In this document: in pieces, positions 36,815 to 45,810 of the stretch
Numbering within the stretch: position 1 is the stretch's first letter
Layout: every line of letters begins with the position of its first letter
Origin: Streptosporangium subroseum
Lineage (GTDB): Bacteria > Actinomycetota > Actinomycetes > Streptosporangiales > Streptosporangiaceae
Assembly: GCF_900188345.1 (NCBI RefSeq)
Contig: NZ_FZOD01000004.1
Location: 165,270 to 229,269 of the forward strand
DNA: 64,000 nucleotides
Reading direction: 5' to 3'
The notes under the pieces: model-generated
Told to the model about the DNA's origin: nothing
Seen by the model: only the letters and a program-made list of their open reading frames with translations
Database searches by the model: none
Translations under genes and position numbers: made by a program

Positions 36815-37246
36815 TCACAGAATCCCTGGCAGCACCTCCTCCGAGAGATCGGCAAAAGCCTGCTCTTGATCGGCCAGATAAGTGCTCCAGGCGTGTGCAT
36901 CCCAGATTTCCAGCCGGGTGTTGGCTCCGATGACCACGCAGTCACGGCACAGGTTGGCGTATTCGCGCAAAGCCTGTGGGACGGTGATCCGGCCTTGCTT
37001 GTCGGCGACCTCGTCAGATGCACTGGCGAAGAAGACACGGCTGTAGTCGCGGACCGCCTTGGCGGTCATCGGCGCGGTGCGCAGAGCCTCGGTAATGCGC
37101 TGGAACTCCTCTACGGGAAAAACGTAGAGGCAGCGCTCCTGGCCTTTGGTGATCACCAGACCCTCCGCCAGCTCCTCACGGTACTTCGCCGGCAGGAACA
37201 GCCGTCCCTTGTCATCAAGACGCGGGTGATGAGTGCCGAGGAACAC
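36815..37246 (-). CDS. mraZ: MraZ transcriptional regulator of the dcw cluster
   Basis: A 143-residue protein of two AbrB-like (SpoVT) repeats, each with the D-K-G/Q-R signature: [18 protein letters not shown] and [19 protein letters not shown]. MraZ forms rings that bind repeated boxes upstream of its own gene. The GTG giving [11 protein letters not shown] is chosen because GGGAGG lies eight bases upstream and the length equals the family standard; three extra codons are possible. Confidence 0.95.
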   Translation of the reverse strand: MFLGTHHPRLDDKGRLFLPAKYREELAEGLVITKGQERCLYVFPVEEFQRITEALRTAPMTAKAVRDYSRVFFASASDEVADKQGRITVPQALREYANLCRDCVVIGANTRLEIWDAHAWSTYLADQEQAFADLSEEVLPGIL

Positions 37247-37299
37247 CGGCCCCACCTCCCGTGCCTGGCGGAGTGCCCGGCGTTAGTAGCCCCTGCCCT

Positions 37300-37333
37300 C
37301 CACTGCGCACCACCATACTCCACTTCTCCCCAC
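37300..37333 (-). promoter_or_regulatory. Four MraZ boxes at 10-bp spacing
   Basis: GTGG (plus strand CCAC) occurs at 37300, 37310, 37320 and 37330, exactly one turn apart. Units on the minus strand read GGTGGGGAGA, AGTGGAGTAT, GGTGGTGCGC and AGTGGAGGGC. This fits the multiple direct repeats bound by MraZ oligomers in other bacteria. Confidence 0.85.
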
Positions 37334-37339
37334 CGTCAA
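37312..37339 (-). promoter_or_regulatory. Promoter of mraZ and the dcw cluster
   Basis: TTGACG (37334-37339) and TATGGT (37312-37317) are 16 bases apart on the minus strand, about 65 bases before the mraZ start. The MraZ boxes cover the spacer and the -10, so binding should repress. Confidence 0.65.
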
Positions 37340-37771
37340 CTGATTCTGCGGGTCTTCGCGCGCTGTTTTGCTGATATTTCCGCAGCTCAGAAGGGGTGGT
37401 GCGGAGTGGAGGGGATGAGGGCCCCCTTGCGTGTCGCGAGCACGCCCAGAAGGCACCCGAATAGTCAGAAGATTTGTGAATCGACCGCATCGCGGTGATG
37501 AGTGACAGAAAGTGAAGCCCCCCGGTCAACGCCGGTCCCGGCCGCGCCCGGCCGCATCCATCTGTCACAGAGTCCGTACGTCAATGGCACGAAAACACGA
37601 CGGCCATGCCACACACTGTGGCTGTTCACCCGGAATCGGCCCTAATGACCGCATAAAGTCGCCGCTGGAACGTACAGCGCCGTAGGGTCAGTACGCAGAA
37701 TGAGCTATGGACCTACAAAGGTCCGCAATACGAACCCCCGGCGCGTAACGCCGTACCTTCATGGAGGCCTG

Positions 37772-38749
37772 GTGGCAGTAACCCATGACGTCTCACCGCA
37801 GCTCGATGATCTCGCCGTCACCGCGCACCGGATCCGCCAGTCGATCGAATCAGTGATCGAGGGCAAGAGCGACGTCGTCCGCCTGACCTTGACCGTCCTC
37901 CTCGCCGAGGGCCACCTACTCATCGAGGACGTGCCCGGAGTCGGCAAGACCATGCTTGCCAAGGCTCTGGCGCGGTCCATCGACTGCCCGGTGCGCCGCG
38001 TGCAGTTCACCCCCGACCTGTTGCCCAGCGACATCACCGGTGTGAGCGCCTACAACCAGCAGACCCGAGAGTTCGAGTTCAAGCCTGGGCCGATCTTCGC
38101 CAACATCGTGGTCGGCGACGAGATCAACCGTGCCTCGCCGAAGACGCAGTCGGCCCTGCTGGAGTGCATGGAGGAGCATCAGGTCACCGTTGACGGCACG
38201 ACCTACAAGCTGGACACCCCCTTCATGGTGATCGCCACCCAGAACCCCATCGAGATGGAGGGCACCTACCCCCTCCCGGAGGCGCAGCGCGACCGCTTCA
38301 CCGCCCGGATCGCGATGGGATACCCCGCGCCCACGGCCGAGCTGGAGATGCTCGACGTGCACGGCGGCACCTCTCCGCTCGACAAGCTGGAGCCGGTGGC
38401 CACCACCGCCGAGATCCAGGCCCTGATCCAGGCGGTGCGCGCGATCTACGTCTCGCAGGGGATCAAGAAGTACGCGATCGACCTGGTGACCGCCACCCGG
38501 AACTCCCCCGACCTCCGGCTCGGCGCCTCTCCGCGCGCGACCCTGCAGCTGGTCAGGGCCGCCCGGGCGCACGCCGCGCTCGCCGGCCGCGACTACGTCA
38601 TCCCCGACGACCTGCAGGAGTTGTGCGTCCCCGTCCTCGCCCACCGGCTGCTGCCCAGCGTCGAGGCCCAGGGGCAGCGCCGCCTGCCCGAACAGGTGAT
38701 GACCGACCTGATCCGCAGGGTGCCCGTGCCTGAGGCCCAAGCGAAGTGA
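37772..38749 (+). CDS. MoxR family AAA ATPase
   Basis: About 325 residues. Walker A GVGKT in LLIEDVPGVGKTMLAKALA, Walker B VVGDEINRASPKTQSALLE, sensor MVIATQNPIEMEGTYPLPEAQRDRF. MoxR ATPases act as chaperones for protein complexes or metal insertion. It is the first gene of a three-gene operon with a DUF58 protein and a transglutaminase-like membrane protein. GTG start behind GGAGG (short spacing of four bases); the frame is open further upstream to 37700. Confidence 0.88.
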   Translation: MAVTHDVSPQLDDLAVTAHRIRQSIESVIEGKSDVVRLTLTVLLAEGHLLIEDVPGVGKTMLAKALARSIDCPVRRVQFTPDLLPSDITGVSAYNQQTREFEFKPGPIFANIVVGDEINRASPKTQSALLECMEEHQVTVDGTTYKLDTPFMVIATQNPIEMEGTYPLPEAQRDRFTARIAMGYPAPTAELEMLDVHGGTSPLDKLEPVATTAEIQALIQAVRAIYVSQGIKKYAIDLVTATRNSPDLRLGASPRATLQLVRAARAHAALAGRDYVIPDDLQELCVPVLAHRLLPSVEAQGQRRLPEQVMTDLIRRVPVPEAQAK

Positions 38750-40002
38750 CCTCCGGCCTCAAGGCGCTCACCGCCCGCGGCCGGTCCTTCCTCGCATCCG
38801 GCATCGCGGCCCTGTTGTGCGCCTTCATCCTCGGTGAGCACGACCTGCTCAGGATCGGCGTGCTGATCCTCTCCCTGCCGCTGCTGGCCGCCCTGGTGGT
38901 GGCCCGCACGCGCTACCGGCTGAGCTGCGCGCGCCGCCTGGACCCGCCGAGGGCCGAGCTGGGCAGTGAGGCCACGGTGACACTCCGGCTGGAGAACGTC
39001 ACGAGGCTGCCGACCGGCCTGCTGATGATCGAGGACACCGTTCCCTACGCGCTCGGCGCCCGGCCCAGGTTCGTCCTGGACCGGGTGGAGTCGCAGGGCA
39101 TCCGGGAGATCGACTACCGGGTCCGCTCCGACCTGCGCGGCCGCTTCACCATCGGACCGCTCTCCATCCGGATCAGCGATCCCTTCGGCCTGGTGGAGCT
39201 GACCAGGTCCTTCACCATCAGCGACACGCTCGTGGTGACCCCCCAGGTGACGGCGCTGCCCCACGTCCGCCTCTCCGGCGAGTGGACGGGCGGAGGCGAC
39301 AGCCGTACCAGAAGCGTGGCGTCGGCGGGTGACGACGACGTCGCGCCGCGCGACTACCGGCAGGGAGACGACCTGCGGCGGGTGCACTGGCGCTCGACCG
39401 CGAGGTACGGCGAGCTGATGGTGCGGCGCGAGGAACAGCAGTGGCAGAGCCGGGGGGCGTTGCTCCTGGACACCCGCCGCTACGCGCACCGGGGCGAGGG
39501 ACCGCGATCCTCGTTCGAGGTGGCGGTCTCGGCCGCGGCCTCCATCGGCGTGCAGCTCGCCCATGAGGGCCTCGGCCTGCGCCTGGTCACCGACCAGGGG
39601 GCCGAGCACCTCACCGACGGTGGGCTGAGCTGGTCGCTCCTGGACACCCTGGCCGTCGTGCGGACGAGCCCGGCGCGATCACTCGAGTACGGCATCAGCG
39701 CACTGCGGCAGGGCGGTGGGGACGGGCTGATCGTGGCCGTGCTCGGCGGGATCGACCTGGAGCAGGCGCAGGAGCTGGCCAGGCTCAGGCACGGCAACGT
39801 GACCGGCGTGGCCGTGATGCTGGACGTGGCGGGCTGGGAGCGTCCCGAGCTCGGCGACAACGAGGAATACCAGGCGGCGCAGGCGGTGCTCGCGGGGATG
39901 GGCTGGCGCATCGTCCGGCTGCCCGCGGGCGCCTCCATCGCGAGCGTGTGGCCGGACGCCGCGCAACGCGGGCGATTCGCAGCGAGCAAGGGCGGCTCAT
40001 GA
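38746..40002 (+). CDS. DUF58 domain membrane protein
   Basis: A 418-residue protein with two adjacent membrane helices near the N-terminus (about 15-55), a beta-rich region, and the DUF58 signature DYRQGDDLRRVHWRSTARYGELMVR at about 200-225, followed by a VWA-like fold. Function unknown; always paired with MoxR. Its GTG start overlaps the MoxR stop by four bases, and its stop overlaps the next ATG by four bases. Confidence 0.9.
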   Translation: MTSGLKALTARGRSFLASGIAALLCAFILGEHDLLRIGVLILSLPLLAALVVARTRYRLSCARRLDPPRAELGSEATVTLRLENVTRLPTGLLMIEDTVPYALGARPRFVLDRVESQGIREIDYRVRSDLRGRFTIGPLSIRISDPFGLVELTRSFTISDTLVVTPQVTALPHVRLSGEWTGGGDSRTRSVASAGDDDVAPRDYRQGDDLRRVHWRSTARYGELMVRREEQQWQSRGALLLDTRRYAHRGEGPRSSFEVAVSAAASIGVQLAHEGLGLRLVTDQGAEHLTDGGLSWSLLDTLAVVRTSPARSLEYGISALRQGGGDGLIVAVLGGIDLEQAQELARLRHGNVTGVAVMLDVAGWERPELGDNEEYQAAQAVLAGMGWRIVRLPAGASIASVWPDAAQRGRFAASKGGS

Positions 40003-42446
40003 GACTTCCCATAGCGTCGGGAGTGGCCACGGGAGCGGTCGCGATCGCGCTCTACCCCCTCTTCCAGGGTGGCAGCTGGTTCTGGACGAGTCTCGGGATC
40101 ATCCTGGTGGTGACCGGCGTCGGCGTCCTGGCCAGCCGCTACACCCTGCCGAACTGGCTGGCGCCCCTGGCCCAGCTGGTCGCGGCGGCGATCTATCTGA
40201 CCGCGGTGTTCACCGGCGAGCAGGCCTGGGCCAAGGTGGTGCCCACCAAGGAGTCGGTCGTCAGGCTGGGCGAGCTGCTGTCCACCGGCTTCACCGACAT
40301 CCAGCGATTCGCCGCCCCGGTGCCCGACAGCGTCGGCATCGTCCTGCTCACCTGCGGCGGCGTCGGCCTGATCGCGATCCTCGTCGACCTGCTGGCCTCC
40401 CGGCTGCGCAGGGCGGCGCTCACCGGACTGCCCCTGCTGGCGCTGTTCACCGTTCCGGCCGCGGTCGTCGTCGATCCGATCAGCTGGCCGGCGTTCATCA
40501 TCGGGGCCCTGGGTTACCTGGCACTGCTGGTCGCCGACGGCCGCGAACGGGTCAGCCACTGGGGCCGGACGGTGCTGGTGCGCCGGACGCCGTCCTTCGT
40601 CGCCCCGCGGCCCGCCACCTCCGACACCGGGGCGCTGCGGCTGTCCGGCAAGCGCATCGGGGTCACCGCGATCGTGCTGGCCGTCCTTCTGCCCTCGCTG
40701 CTGCCCACCCTGGAGCCGGACCCGCTGTTCGGGTTCGGCGTGGGCAACGGCAGGGGCGGGGGCGGCAACTCGATCAGCATCCCCAACCCGATGGTCAACC
40801 TGCGGGGCCAGCTCTCGCTGCCGAACAACTCCACCGTCCTGACGTACACCATCAGCGACAGCTCCCCGCGTTATCTGCGGATGTACTCGCTGGACACCTT
40901 CGACGGCGACCAGTGGACGATGTCGGAGCCGAAGGGGCGCCCGGAGGACCGGACCTCCGAGGGACCGATGCCTCCGGCTCCCGGCCAGAGCGCCTCCGTG
41001 CCCACCGCTCAGGCGACCACCAAGATCACGGTGAACGATGAGGTCAGGGGGCTGAGCTTCCTGCCCCTGCCCTATCCGGCCACCCGGGTCACCGTCGAGG
41101 GCGACTGGCGGCCCGACCGCGACACGCTCATGGTGTTCTCCACCCGGGACACCGCCGGAGGGCTGACCTACGAGGTGACCACCGCCGAACCCCAGCCCAC
41201 GGCGGAGGCGCTCAAGACGGCGGGGGCCGCGCCCGCCGCGATCGACGCGCGCTACCTGGCGCTGCCGGATGACCTTCCGCGCGCGATCAGGGATCTGGCC
41301 GGACAGGTGACGAAGCAGAACGCGAGCCCCTACGAGAAGGCGGTCGAGCTGCAGGAGTTCTTCACCAAGAAGGGCGGATTCACCTACAGCCTGGCCACCC
41401 AGGGGAACAACGCCTCGGCTCTGACCGACTTCCTGATCCGCAACCGGACCGGGTACTGCGAGCAGTTCGCCTCCTCGATGGCGGTGCTGGCACGAATTCT
41501 GGGCATCCCCGCCCGGGTCGCCATCGGCTACACCAGCGGCACCAACTTCGCCGGTGAGTGGCAGGTGCGCACCCACGACTCGCACGCCTGGCCCGAGCTC
41601 TACTTCGAGGGCACGGGATGGCTGCGGTTCGAGCCCACCCCGACCGGCGGAGGTGGACAGGGCAGCGCGACGGTGCCGTCCTACACCCGGCCCGAGATCG
41701 CACCGACCACCACCGACGAGCCCTCCGCGAGTCCCACCTCCAGCTCCGGTAGCGCGGACCTGCCGGGCGGACCGACGGCCAACCGAGGCGCCCGCCCGCT
41801 CGACCCCGAGTTCGGCGGGGCGCTGGTCCCGGTGGACGAGGGCATGCCGCTGATCGCGAAGATCGGCATCGGGGCCGCGATCGTCCTGCTGATCGCGTTG
41901 ATCCCGGGGATGTTCCGCCTGGAGCTCCGCGCCCGCCGCCGCAGGGCTTACTCCCGCAAGATCCAGGCCTCCTCCGATGACGCGGATCTCCAGGATCCGG
42001 CCGCCCCCGGGTTCACCGGCGTCGCCTCGATCAGGACCGACCGGGGGGATCCGGCGGTGAGTGCGGCGTGGTCCGAGCTTGACGACGCCCTGTGCGACTA
42101 CGGCATGTCCAGGCAGGCGAGCGAGAGTCCCAGGGCTCTGGCCCGGCGGCTGGCCGAGCAGTACGAGTTCGACGCGGAGGCCACGGCCGCGGTGACCAGG
42201 ATCGCCACGGTGGTGGAGCGGATGCTCTACGCCAGGACTCCCGGCGAGATCGGCTCGCTCCGCGCCGACCTCCACCGCGTACGGCGGGCACTGGCGGCCA
42301 CCGTGACCCGCGGCAGGCGGATCCGGGCGGTGCTGCTGCCGACCTCCACGCTCCTGCGGATGCGGGCGATGGGCGGGCGGCTGCTGGACGGCTTCGACCG
42401 GCTGGAAAACATCAGGCTCCGTCGGCCGACCAGGAAGAACGCCTGA
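39999..42446 (+). CDS. Transglutaminase-like membrane protein (TgpA type)
   Basis: An 815-residue protein. Several membrane helices in the first ~240 residues (DUF3488-like region), then an extracytoplasmic transglutaminase-like domain with the Cys in RTGYCEQFASSMAVLAR (about residue 486), the His in HDSHAWPELYF and an Asp/Glu following in WLRFEP. A further helix lies at about 615-640 and a C-terminal DUF4129-like cytosolic region follows. The Cys-His pair suggests a peptidase or cross-linking activity outside the membrane; substrate unknown. The start is the ATG in the ATGA overlap; a longer frame begins at 39948. Confidence 0.9.
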   Translation: MRLPIASGVATGAVAIALYPLFQGGSWFWTSLGIILVVTGVGVLASRYTLPNWLAPLAQLVAAAIYLTAVFTGEQAWAKVVPTKESVVRLGELLSTGFTDIQRFAAPVPDSVGIVLLTCGGVGLIAILVDLLASRLRRAALTGLPLLALFTVPAAVVVDPISWPAFIIGALGYLALLVADGRERVSHWGRTVLVRRTPSFVAPRPATSDTGALRLSGKRIGVTAIVLAVLLPSLLPTLEPDPLFGFGVGNGRGGGGNSISIPNPMVNLRGQLSLPNNSTVLTYTISDSSPRYLRMYSLDTFDGDQWTMSEPKGRPEDRTSEGPMPPAPGQSASVPTAQATTKITVNDEVRGLSFLPLPYPATRVTVEGDWRPDRDTLMVFSTRDTAGGLTYEVTTAEPQPTAEALKTAGAAPAAIDARYLALPDDLPRAIRDLAGQVTKQNASPYEKAVELQEFFTKKGGFTYSLATQGNNASALTDFLIRNRTGYCEQFASSMAVLARILGIPARVAIGYTSGTNFAGEWQVRTHDSHAWPELYFEGTGWLRFEPTPTGGGGQGSATVPSYTRPEIAPTTTDEPSASPTSSSGSADLPGGPTANRGARPLDPEFGGALVPVDEGMPLIAKIGIGAAIVLLIALIPGMFRLELRARRRRAYSRKIQASSDDADLQDPAAPGFTGVASIRTDRGDPAVSAAWSELDDALCDYGMSRQASESPRALARRLAEQYEFDAEATAAVTRIATVVERMLYARTPGEIGSLRADLHRVRRALAATVTRGRRIRAVLLPTSTLLRMRAMGGRLLDGFDRLENIRLRRPTRKNA

Positions 42447-42496
42447 ACGCGGGAGGACTCGACCGCGACAGGACGCGCAAAAGGGACATCACGGCC

Positions 42497-42537
42497 GATG
42501 ATGTGGGTCACTCCCACCGGGAGTGACCCACATCATC
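42497..42537. terminator. 19-bp perfect terminator hairpin between convergent operons
   Basis: GATGATGTGGGTCACTCCC and its exact complement are separated by only three bases (ACC). It lies 50 bases after the transglutaminase gene and is followed by AAAGAAAAC. Able to act in both directions. Confidence 0.85.
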
Positions 42538-42549
42538 AAAGAAAACGGC

Positions 42550-42569
42550 CCGCCACCGTCAGGTGGCGG
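42550..42569 (-). terminator. Terminator of the DUF3040 gene
   Basis: Stem CCGCCACC / GGTGGCGG with a 4-base loop; on the minus strand it is followed by GCCGTTTTCTTT. It is 13 bases after the DUF3040 stop. Confidence 0.75.
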
Positions 42570-42581
42570 AGCGTTTCCTCA

Positions 42582-42980
42582 CTAGCGTTCGTCGTGTCGA
42601 CGGCGCCAGCGCTCTTCTACGCGCTCCATGAAGCTCGGCCGGGAGCTACGGCGCCCCGCCTTGCTCTGCGGCTGATCGGACGGCGCGGCATTGGATGCCT
42701 CACCGAACCCGTTCATCCGCTTCCAACTGGACAGACCCCACAAACACGCGGCGAGCATGACCACGAAACCGCCGACGCCGAGCGGGATGTTGATAATCAC
42801 AACGCCGACCATCAGCAGGACGACGCCCAAGATGAAGCCGATGGAGGCCTTCACCAGGCGACGCCTGTAATGGCTACGCGGATCACTGATCCTGACGGTA
42901 TTGGCCCACTTCGGGTCCTCGGCGTAGAGGGCCTGCTCGATCTGGTCGAGCAAGCGCTGCTCGTGCTCAGAGAGCGGCAC
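42582..42980 (-). CDS. DUF3040 membrane protein
   Basis: A 132-residue protein. The N-terminus PLSEHEQRLLDQIEQALYAEDPKWA is the DUF3040 signature seen throughout actinobacteria near dinB and the dcw cluster. Two membrane helices follow at about 50-90, and the C-terminus is basic (RRSSRPSFMERVEERWRRRHDER). Function unknown. GTG start behind GGGAGG; the longer frame to 43031 has no binding site. Confidence 0.88.
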   Translation of the reverse strand: MPLSEHEQRLLDQIEQALYAEDPKWANTVRISDPRSHYRRRLVKASIGFILGVVLLMVGVVIINIPLGVGGFVVMLAACLWGLSSWKRMNGFGEASNAAPSDQPQSKAGRRSSRPSFMERVEERWRRRHDER

Positions 42981-43127
42981 GGCGCCTCCCAAGGACAGCC
43001 CCAGGACGGGGAAGACGGTGACGGACGACACGGGGTGTCCGAACCTCGCGGTCGGTTATCCCCAGAATACGAGGCTGTAGACGTAGACGAAAGAAAACGT
43101 CCAACGTAGTCCAAACCGGAGGCGGCA

Positions 43128-44366
43128 TCATGGGTCTATTCCATCAAACGGCGGGCTAACAAGCGACGCCGGGAGCACCGCATCATGACCGAATCTCCGG
43201 ACCGCCCTGTCCATAGCCTGTTCGGCCTCCCGCCAGCCCGTCTCGCGCTCTCCCAGACCGAGTTGCCTGGTCGCCCCGTCGGCCGGGCGGAGGTTCTCCA
43301 CCCGCACTCCGACCAGGCGAAGTCGTACATTTTCCAGGCCGGCCGCGGCGTACAGCTCGCAGGCGGTGGCGTAGAGGATCTGGGCGACGTCCGTGGGCTC
43401 GTGGAGGCTCCGGGAACGGGAGATCGTGCTGAAATCGGCCCGCCGAAGCTTGACACTGACCGTCCGGCCGACGTGACCACCCTGCCTGAGCCTCGCGGCG
43501 ACCCGTTCTGAGAGGCGGAGCAACTCCCTGCGAATCTTCACCGGATCGTCAACATCTGTGGTGAATGTCTCTTCCGCACCGATGCTCTTGTCGGGCACGT
43601 GCGGGGTCACGGGGCGCTCGTCGCGCCCCCAGGCGAGCGCGGCCAGGTGCGTGGCCGCCGCCTGGCCGATCCCTCGCTCCAGGGTCGCGACCGGGACCCT
43701 GGCGAGATCACCGACGGTCTTGATGCCGAGCCTCATGAGGGACTGCTCAGTGCGCTCTCCCACGCCCCACAGCGCCGCCACGGGGAGCGGGTGGAGGAAG
43801 TCGACCACCTGGTCCACGGGCACGACCAGCAGGCCGTCAGGCTTGCAGTGCTGCGAGGCGAGCTTGGCCACGAACTTGCTGTTGGCAACCCCGACGGAAC
43901 AGGTGATTCCGTGCTCGTGCACGACCTGTTCGCGGATCATCTCGGCGATTGCGGCCGGCGGGCCCAGCCGTTTTCGGGCCCCACCGACGTCGAGGAACGC
44001 CTCGTCGGAGGCGATCGGCTCCACCTCGGGGGTGAACGTGTGAAAGATCTCCATGACGCCCCGGGAGACCTCCGAGTATTTGCCGCGGCTCGGGGGGATG
44101 ATCACCGCCTGGGGGCATAGGCGGCGGGCCCGGGTCATGGGCATCGCCGAGTGCACGCCGAACCTTCTGGCCTCGTAGGTGGCGCTGAGCACCACCCCGC
44201 GCGCACCGGGCGCGCCGATGATGACGGGTGTTCCCTTGAGCTCGGGGCGCTCGCGCAGCTCGACGCTGGCGTAGAAGGCGTCCATGTCGACGTGGAGGAT
44301 GGGGCAGCCGGTGTCGTCGGCGCCCAGATTCGGGCCTGGACGCGGCATCTGCTGTTTTCTCGACAC
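43128..44366 (-). CDS. dinB: DNA polymerase IV (Y family)
   Basis: A 412-residue translesion polymerase. CPILHVDMDAFYASVELRERPEL with the first metal aspartates, VVLSATYEARRFGVHSAMP, SDEAFLDVGGAR with the second Asp/Glu, then helix-hairpin-helix and little-finger domains. No clear C-terminal beta-clamp peptide was seen, but the last residues are degenerate. The GTG start has no ribosome binding site; a -10 hexamer TAGAAT ends 6 bases before it and an SOS-type box lies just upstream, so the message is probably leaderless and damage-induced. Confidence 0.92.
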   Translation of the reverse strand: MSRKQQMPRPGPNLGADDTGCPILHVDMDAFYASVELRERPELKGTPVIIGAPGARGVVLSATYEARRFGVHSAMPMTRARRLCPQAVIIPPSRGKYSEVSRGVMEIFHTFTPEVEPIASDEAFLDVGGARKRLGPPAAIAEMIREQVVHEHGITCSVGVANSKFVAKLASQHCKPDGLLVVPVDQVVDFLHPLPVAALWGVGERTEQSLMRLGIKTVGDLARVPVATLERGIGQAAATHLAALAWGRDERPVTPHVPDKSIGAEETFTTDVDDPVKIRRELLRLSERVAARLRQGGHVGRTVSVKLRRADFSTISRSRSLHEPTDVAQILYATACELYAAAGLENVRLRLVGVRVENLRPADGATRQLGLGERETGWREAEQAMDRAVRRFGHDAVLPASLVSPPFDGIDP

Positions 44367-44372
44367 GACGTC

Positions 44373-44394
44373 ATTCTACGAGAACACGCGTTCG
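44373..44394 (-). promoter_or_regulatory. LexA-type SOS box and -10 of dinB
   Basis: On the minus strand CGAAC-GCGT-GTTCT (44381-44394) matches the Gram-positive SOS box CGAAC-N4-GTTCG in nine of ten fixed positions. It is followed two bases later by TAGAAT (44373-44378), a strong -10; transcription would start at about the first base of the dinB GTG. Confidence 0.7.
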
Positions 44395-44403
44395 ATGTGC
44401 CCT

Positions 44404-45162
44404 TCACCGGTGACCCAACACATGCAGCTGGGTCGCGATGTCACGGAGCACCGAATGGGCGGCGGCCGCCTGCTCCAGGGCGATCAGGGCACGCGCGGCC
44501 CCCGGCTCGCCGTCGAGCAGCCTGCTGGGCACCAGGTCGGCGAAGATCCGCACACCGTGAACCTCCCCGGGGACAAAACCGGTCATGCCGAGGAGTCGCT
44601 CCAGGCTCTCGCGGGTGAAGCGCCGCGGCGTGGGGTCACGATCGCCCCAGCGCCCCTCGGGGTCCTCCAGGATCTGGCGGGCCTCGTCGAAGCGGCCGGC
44701 GACCGAGCGGTGCAACGCGGCGGCGACGGGGTTGGCGGCCAGCACGCTGATCACCCCGCCCTTGCGCAGCAGCCCGGCCATGGCCGTCATCGCGCTGACC
44801 GGATCCTCCACGTACTCCAGCACGCTGTGACAGAGCACCAGGTCCGCACCGCCCGCGGGGAGCAGCTCGCCCAGGTCCGCGGCGTCGCCCTGCAGGGCGC
44901 GCACCTCGACCTCCGCCTCCGCGGCGCGGCGCTCCAGCGCGGCCAGCGAGTCGGGGCTGGAGTCGACGACCGTGACAGCGTGTCCCAGATCAGCCAAAGG
45001 TACGGCGAAGCCGCCCGTTCCACCCCCGGCATCGACGATGTCGAGTCGATCACGGCCGGTAGCGGCCATCTGATCGGCCAGCACTGCACGCAGGACATCC
45101 CACACGACAGCGGTTCGTACCGCCGGGGTGCCTGCCTGCCGCGAGATGCCTACGGCATGCAA
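44404..45162 (-). CDS. Class I SAM-dependent methyltransferase
   Basis: A 252-residue protein. SAM loop IVDAGGGTGGFAVPLADLGH with the following acidic residue in VVDSSPDSLAAL, then GDAADLGELLPAGGADLVLCHSVLEYV. It resembles the Mg-protoporphyrin/ubiquinone-type Methyltransf_11 group; substrate not recognisable. The start is TTG, with AGGAGG 12 bases upstream; the overlapping ATG is out of frame. It lies upstream of dinB with a 37-base gap, but dinB has its own promoter. Confidence 0.75.
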   Translation of the reverse strand: MHAVGISRQAGTPAVRTAVVWDVLRAVLADQMAATGRDRLDIVDAGGGTGGFAVPLADLGHAVTVVDSSPDSLAALERRAAEAEVEVRALQGDAADLGELLPAGGADLVLCHSVLEYVEDPVSAMTAMAGLLRKGGVISVLAANPVAAALHRSVAGRFDEARQILEDPEGRWGDRDPTPRRFTRESLERLLGMTGFVPGEVHGVRIFADLVPSRLLDGEPGAARALIALEQAAAAHSVLRDIATQLHVLGHR

Positions 45163-45310
45163 CTTCAGATCGCCTCCTCTTTCGGTGACGAACCCAGCCT
45201 ACGCTGGACCGCCCGTGAAGCGGCCCAAGCACGATCCATACTCACGCTTGATCGAGTTTTTTCCCGGCACGGGTCGATTCCGGGGCATAAGGATGCGATG
45301 AAAACACGCG

Positions 45311-45345
45311 GGCGCCCGTCGCGGCCGGAGACCAGGACGGGCGCC
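45311..45345 (-). terminator. Terminator after nusB
   Basis: Stem GGCGCCCGTC / GACGGGCGCC (10 bp) with a 15-base loop; on the minus strand followed by CGCGTGTTTTCAT. It lies 55 bases after the nusB stop. Confidence 0.75.
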
Positions 45346-45399
45346 ATACATACGCGTGCCGGGGAGCCGGGGACGGGTCCGCCGGCCCCCGCAGGCCGG

Positions 45400-45810
45400 C
45401 TACAGCGCCAGCGACGGCTTGAGTTGCTTGAAGCGGGCCATCAGGCCGTTGACGAACTGCGGCGACTCGTCGGTCGACAGTTCGGAGGCCAGGCTGACCC
45501 ACTCGCTGATGACAACGCCCTCCGGGACGTCGGGCATCCACAGGAGCTCGTAGGTGCCGCCACGCAGCAGGTTGCGGTCGACCGCGGGCATGCGGTCGAG
45601 CGTCCAGCCCTCGGCGTAGGTGGTGATCAGCTCGTCGATGCGGATCCGGTGCCGGCAGACACCCTCGACGATCGTGGTGGTGTATTCGTTCACGGGTGGC
45701 TCGGCCCGCTCCAGACGCTCGGCGAGGACGCTCAGTGGATTCTCACTCCGCGCCTCCGCCTCGAAGAGGATGTCCAGCGCGCGTCTGCGCGCCTTACCCC
45801 GTGCCGACAT
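45400..45810 (-). CDS. nusB: Transcription antitermination factor NusB
   Basis: A 136-residue all-helical protein. ARGKARRRALDILFEAE binds boxA RNA with S10; VNEYTTTIVEGVCRHR, MPAVDRNLLRGGTYELLW and ISEWVSLASELSTDESPQFVNGLM are family strings. ATG shares one base with the efp stop (TGATG), so the two are translationally coupled. Confidence 0.95.
   Translation of the reverse strand: MSARGKARRRALDILFEAEARSENPLSVLAERLERAEPPVNEYTTTIVEGVCRHRIRIDELITTYAEGWTLDRMPAVDRNLLRGGTYELLWMPDVPEGVVISEWVSLASELSTDESPQFVNGLMARFKQLKPSLAL

Larger units (their letters stand above)
37247..37771. other. Divergent control region between mraZ and the MoxR operon
   Basis: No gene is seen. The mraZ side carries the boxes and promoter listed separately (37300-37339). 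Toward the MoxR gene there is a small hairpin, GGACCT / AGGTCC with a 4-base loop, at 37709-37724. No strong promoter was recognised on the plus strand. Confidence 0.5.

Noticed and set aside
39480..42275. Open frame of 931 codons on the minus strand
   Set aside because: Antisense to the DUF58 and transglutaminase genes, which have intact motifs and four-base overlaps; low-complexity translation.
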